This document shows positions 61,491 to 64,000 of a stretch of 64,000 nucleotides of DNA, one piece after another (the stretch's first letter is position 1; the number at the start of each line of letters is the position of its first letter). Under the pieces are notes generated by a model. The model was not told the DNA's origin. It did no database searches and saw nothing but the letters and a program-made list of their open reading frames with translations. Position numbers and translations under genes: made by a program. This stretch comes from Protea cynaroides (lineage: Eukaryota; Streptophyta; Magnoliopsida; Proteales; Proteaceae): positions 2,773,040 through 2,837,039 of the forward strand of contig CM053275.1 of the NCBI GenBank assembly GCA_028583415.1. Direction: 5' to 3'.

Positions 61491-64000
61491 GATATAATTG
61501 TTGTGTGGAACACCTGCACCGGATCAAACCATCAATCAATGAACAAACTATTCAATTGATTCGAAAATTAAAAAAAAAAAAGTGAGGAAGAATGATAATG
61601 ACTCACACACCCCATGAACGACTGATGTAAAGACCGTAAGAGCGATTGAGTGAGTTGTAGATAAACCCCAAAGGATAGCTCAGTTACACCAACACCTCAA
61701 TATTAAAAATAAAAAAAAAATAAAAAAAAATTATGAATCTCCTTGATAATAATAACTATTAAAAAAACAATGAATGGTGGATGAAGAGAGTCAGATTTCA
61801 GAGAAAGGAGATGGTCAACGCTTGGGAACGAGACAACCCAAATACACAGTGGAATTGTAAATGCTTTAGACAAGGCAGGAATCGGGATGAGGATGGCTTT
61901 ATTCTTTCTTCTGGTCCATGAAACCTCTTTCTATACCATTTTTTTTTTTTTTTTTCACTTTATCATGTGTGAACAATGCTATAAAAAATAAAAAATAAAA
62001 AATAAAAAACAATGGGAAAAACACTCCTTGTCACCCAAGAAAGTGATAACTAGCTTGTAACGGAGTGTCTAAACCGAGAATCTCCACCCTTAAGATACTA
62101 AACTAATTAAAATAAGTGATTTCTGTGATGGCCCAACTGAGGGTGCATTACATGACAGTGATGACACCAATTTTTATCACTTGGTCGGAGACATTTAGCT
62201 GGACTCAAATGTAAGTCATTTGTTACTTCAAATCATGTACCTCTTTACATCTCATTGTCGGGTCTTTCTACTTGACATTGGTCGTTGTCATGGCCTCTTC
62301 ACGCTGTATCCTCTTGATGCACGCTTATTGAACCATCACGAAAACCATAATATATAAGGGGTAGTTTAGGTATTTGAGATGAAACAATGAAAAGGTTTTG
62401 CACTGATCCAATTGACATCAGATCAGTGTCAAGAAGACTAATCTGTACATCTGTATAGTAGATGAGAGTAATAATGAGAAATCAAACCGTGGGTTCACTA
62501 GCCATTGGCTCCATGGTTCTAGGTTTGCAAATCTGTTTATCATTTCTACCTGCAAACCCAAGAGGGAAAAATTAGGGAAATTTCCATCAGTCTTCAATGC
62601 TTGGTCTATAATTACTCAAAATTTCCTACCAGAATTTCTTTCCTAATTCCCTTGAAAAAAAAAAAAAAAACTATGTATTTCTTAAATACCTAAATTACCC
62701 TTCAACAACCAGTCCCTCTATTTCCCCATTGGACCAAATCTATCCCAACCCTCATATTTTAATTTGGGTATTCTAGAAAGAGATGTGAAAATTTGTTTTT
62801 TTAGAAGAATATAGAAAGAAGTTTTGATGGAGAAGTTTAAATAATTATAGGCCAAGTATATAAGATGGAGAAGTTTGAATAATTATAGACAAGTACATAA
62901 GACTAATATAAATTTTCATAAAAAATACAAGAGAAACAATCATTCTACTATCATATAAGTGTAGTCTACTTATATACATGTACACAAATTCTTTTTATGT
63001 ATAGAAGATGCGAGTCCTGCATATGCATAAAAGAACGTATCTAATGCACGAGGTTCTTACCACAACAAGGTCTAGAGATAAATTAAAGTACGCAGCCTTA
63101 CTCCAGCTCCGCAAAGAGTTATATATATATATATAGTCTTACGTGAGAGCACGTGAGGGAACACCCCATAAAAAATATATTCCTCTTTTTTATTTATAAG
63201 AATTTAAGGCGCATCCCATAAAATAAACTCTAGGGTATATAGGTCTCAATCTCTAAAGGTATCTACGGCCCCCAGGGTTAGGGGTGTTAATTTCAGCCCA
63301 CGCCCTTGTAGCCTAACAGTGTCCGATTATTTATGGACAAAGACCGATCAGTTATTAAATGTGTTGGGCTTAAGCCCAGACCGATTATTAAAAGGGTGTT
63401 CATAGTGCAAGGGTGCAGCCCGACCAAACCGAATTGAATCTTGGGTTTAAACCAAACAAATACAACCCTAAAGCTAAAATCCTAACCTATTAAATCGTCT
63501 CTTACTTTCTTTCATTTCTAATTACAAATATACTATTACATTATTTTTTTCCTTAGAATGTAATGGGAATTATAAATTCTCTTATTTTGTTGCGCTCTTC
63601 ATTTTAATATGAGGGAAAAAAGATTCCCACCCCGAAAATGTGAACCCGCCTATGTCGGTCTATATCGATACTCGTTCTCTTCGCTAACCATGTAAACTGC
63701 CTATCGATGAAACTATTTTACATGTTGTTATTGATGTGGTGAGGGAAATTCCCCTACAATGTTAGCATGGAGAACCATCTGTCGTAATCTAAATTAGGTT
63801 TTTGGATGTTAAGTTATTTTAACTTGTATGATTATTTTTTTATTGATTTATTTATTTATATGCTAGCAAGTCGTGCAATAAGTTCATCTCCATCCCTTAT
63901 ATTGGCATGGGCCTCACTATAATATTGCCGCTAGAATCCGAATAAATCTTCCAAAGTAAGACCTGTCCTGCAGACGACAACAAAAGAGCACAAGAGCGTT
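61491..64000. other. 5' flank of CGEP and intergenic region to the right edge
   Basis: CGEP promoter and 5' UTR should lie in the first few hundred bases (minus-strand gene). The remainder is AT-rich with A/T homopolymers and a TA run at about 63121-63135. No gene, RNA gene or complete element was recognised up to 64000. Confidence 0.45.

Overview
The window is plant nuclear DNA from a flowering plant: AT-rich intergenic sequence, GT-AG introns, dense transposon debris, and plant-only gene families. The species cannot be fixed from the sequence. No prokaryotic, organellar or viral gene block was found.

Seven protein genes can be supported, all by protein homology recalled from memory and splice sites read by eye: (1) the 3' end of CLPP5, a stromal Clp protease subunit (+, exons at 2361-4637; the 5' exons lie off the left edge); (2) a single-exon multi-pass membrane protein of unknown function (+, 7072-7971); (3) a UBC32-type ER-anchored ubiquitin-conjugating enzyme (-, 10274-14845, five exons); (4) a TRICHOME BIREFRINGENCE-LIKE wall-polysaccharide acetyltransferase near TBL6 (-, 16333-18306, five exons), followed at 19807-20913 (-, two exons) by (5) an NHL/SMP-30-like beta-propeller protein with an N-terminal membrane anchor; (6) a class I KNOX homeobox gene (+, 30856-38550, five exons, 6.2-kb third intron); and (7) an intronless nicotianamine synthase (-, 43080-44039) and a chloroplast glutamyl endopeptidase, CGEP (-, 49930-61490, 14 exons). 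That makes eight loci counting the partial CLPP5. They serve separate processes (plastid proteolysis, ER-associated degradation, wall acetylation, meristem identity, metal chelation), as expected of a eukaryotic chromosome. Reading frames and exon phases close exactly in every spliced model.

The spaces between genes and the large introns hold mobile elements. Most notable are: a Pack-MULE-like element at about 22627-24416 whose long inverted arms enclose a broken RBR-type E3 ubiquitin ligase fragment, with a small inverted-repeat element nested in its left arm; a 1667-bp solo LTR at 26289-27955 with a perfect 5-bp target duplication, carrying three tandem copies of its TATA/R/U5-like part; a second solo LTR (679 bp, also with a 5-bp duplication) inside the KNOX intron; two decayed LINE RNase H tails (9008-9646 and 39652-40280); and a tRNA-type SINE with intact A and B boxes inside a CGEP intron.

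No new multi-gene system was found. The most distinctive points are the Pack-MULE capture, the LTR with a triplicated promoter region, and the KNOX locus (stop-free 87-nt first intron, tandemly repeated upstream region, unusual substitutions in the homeodomain).
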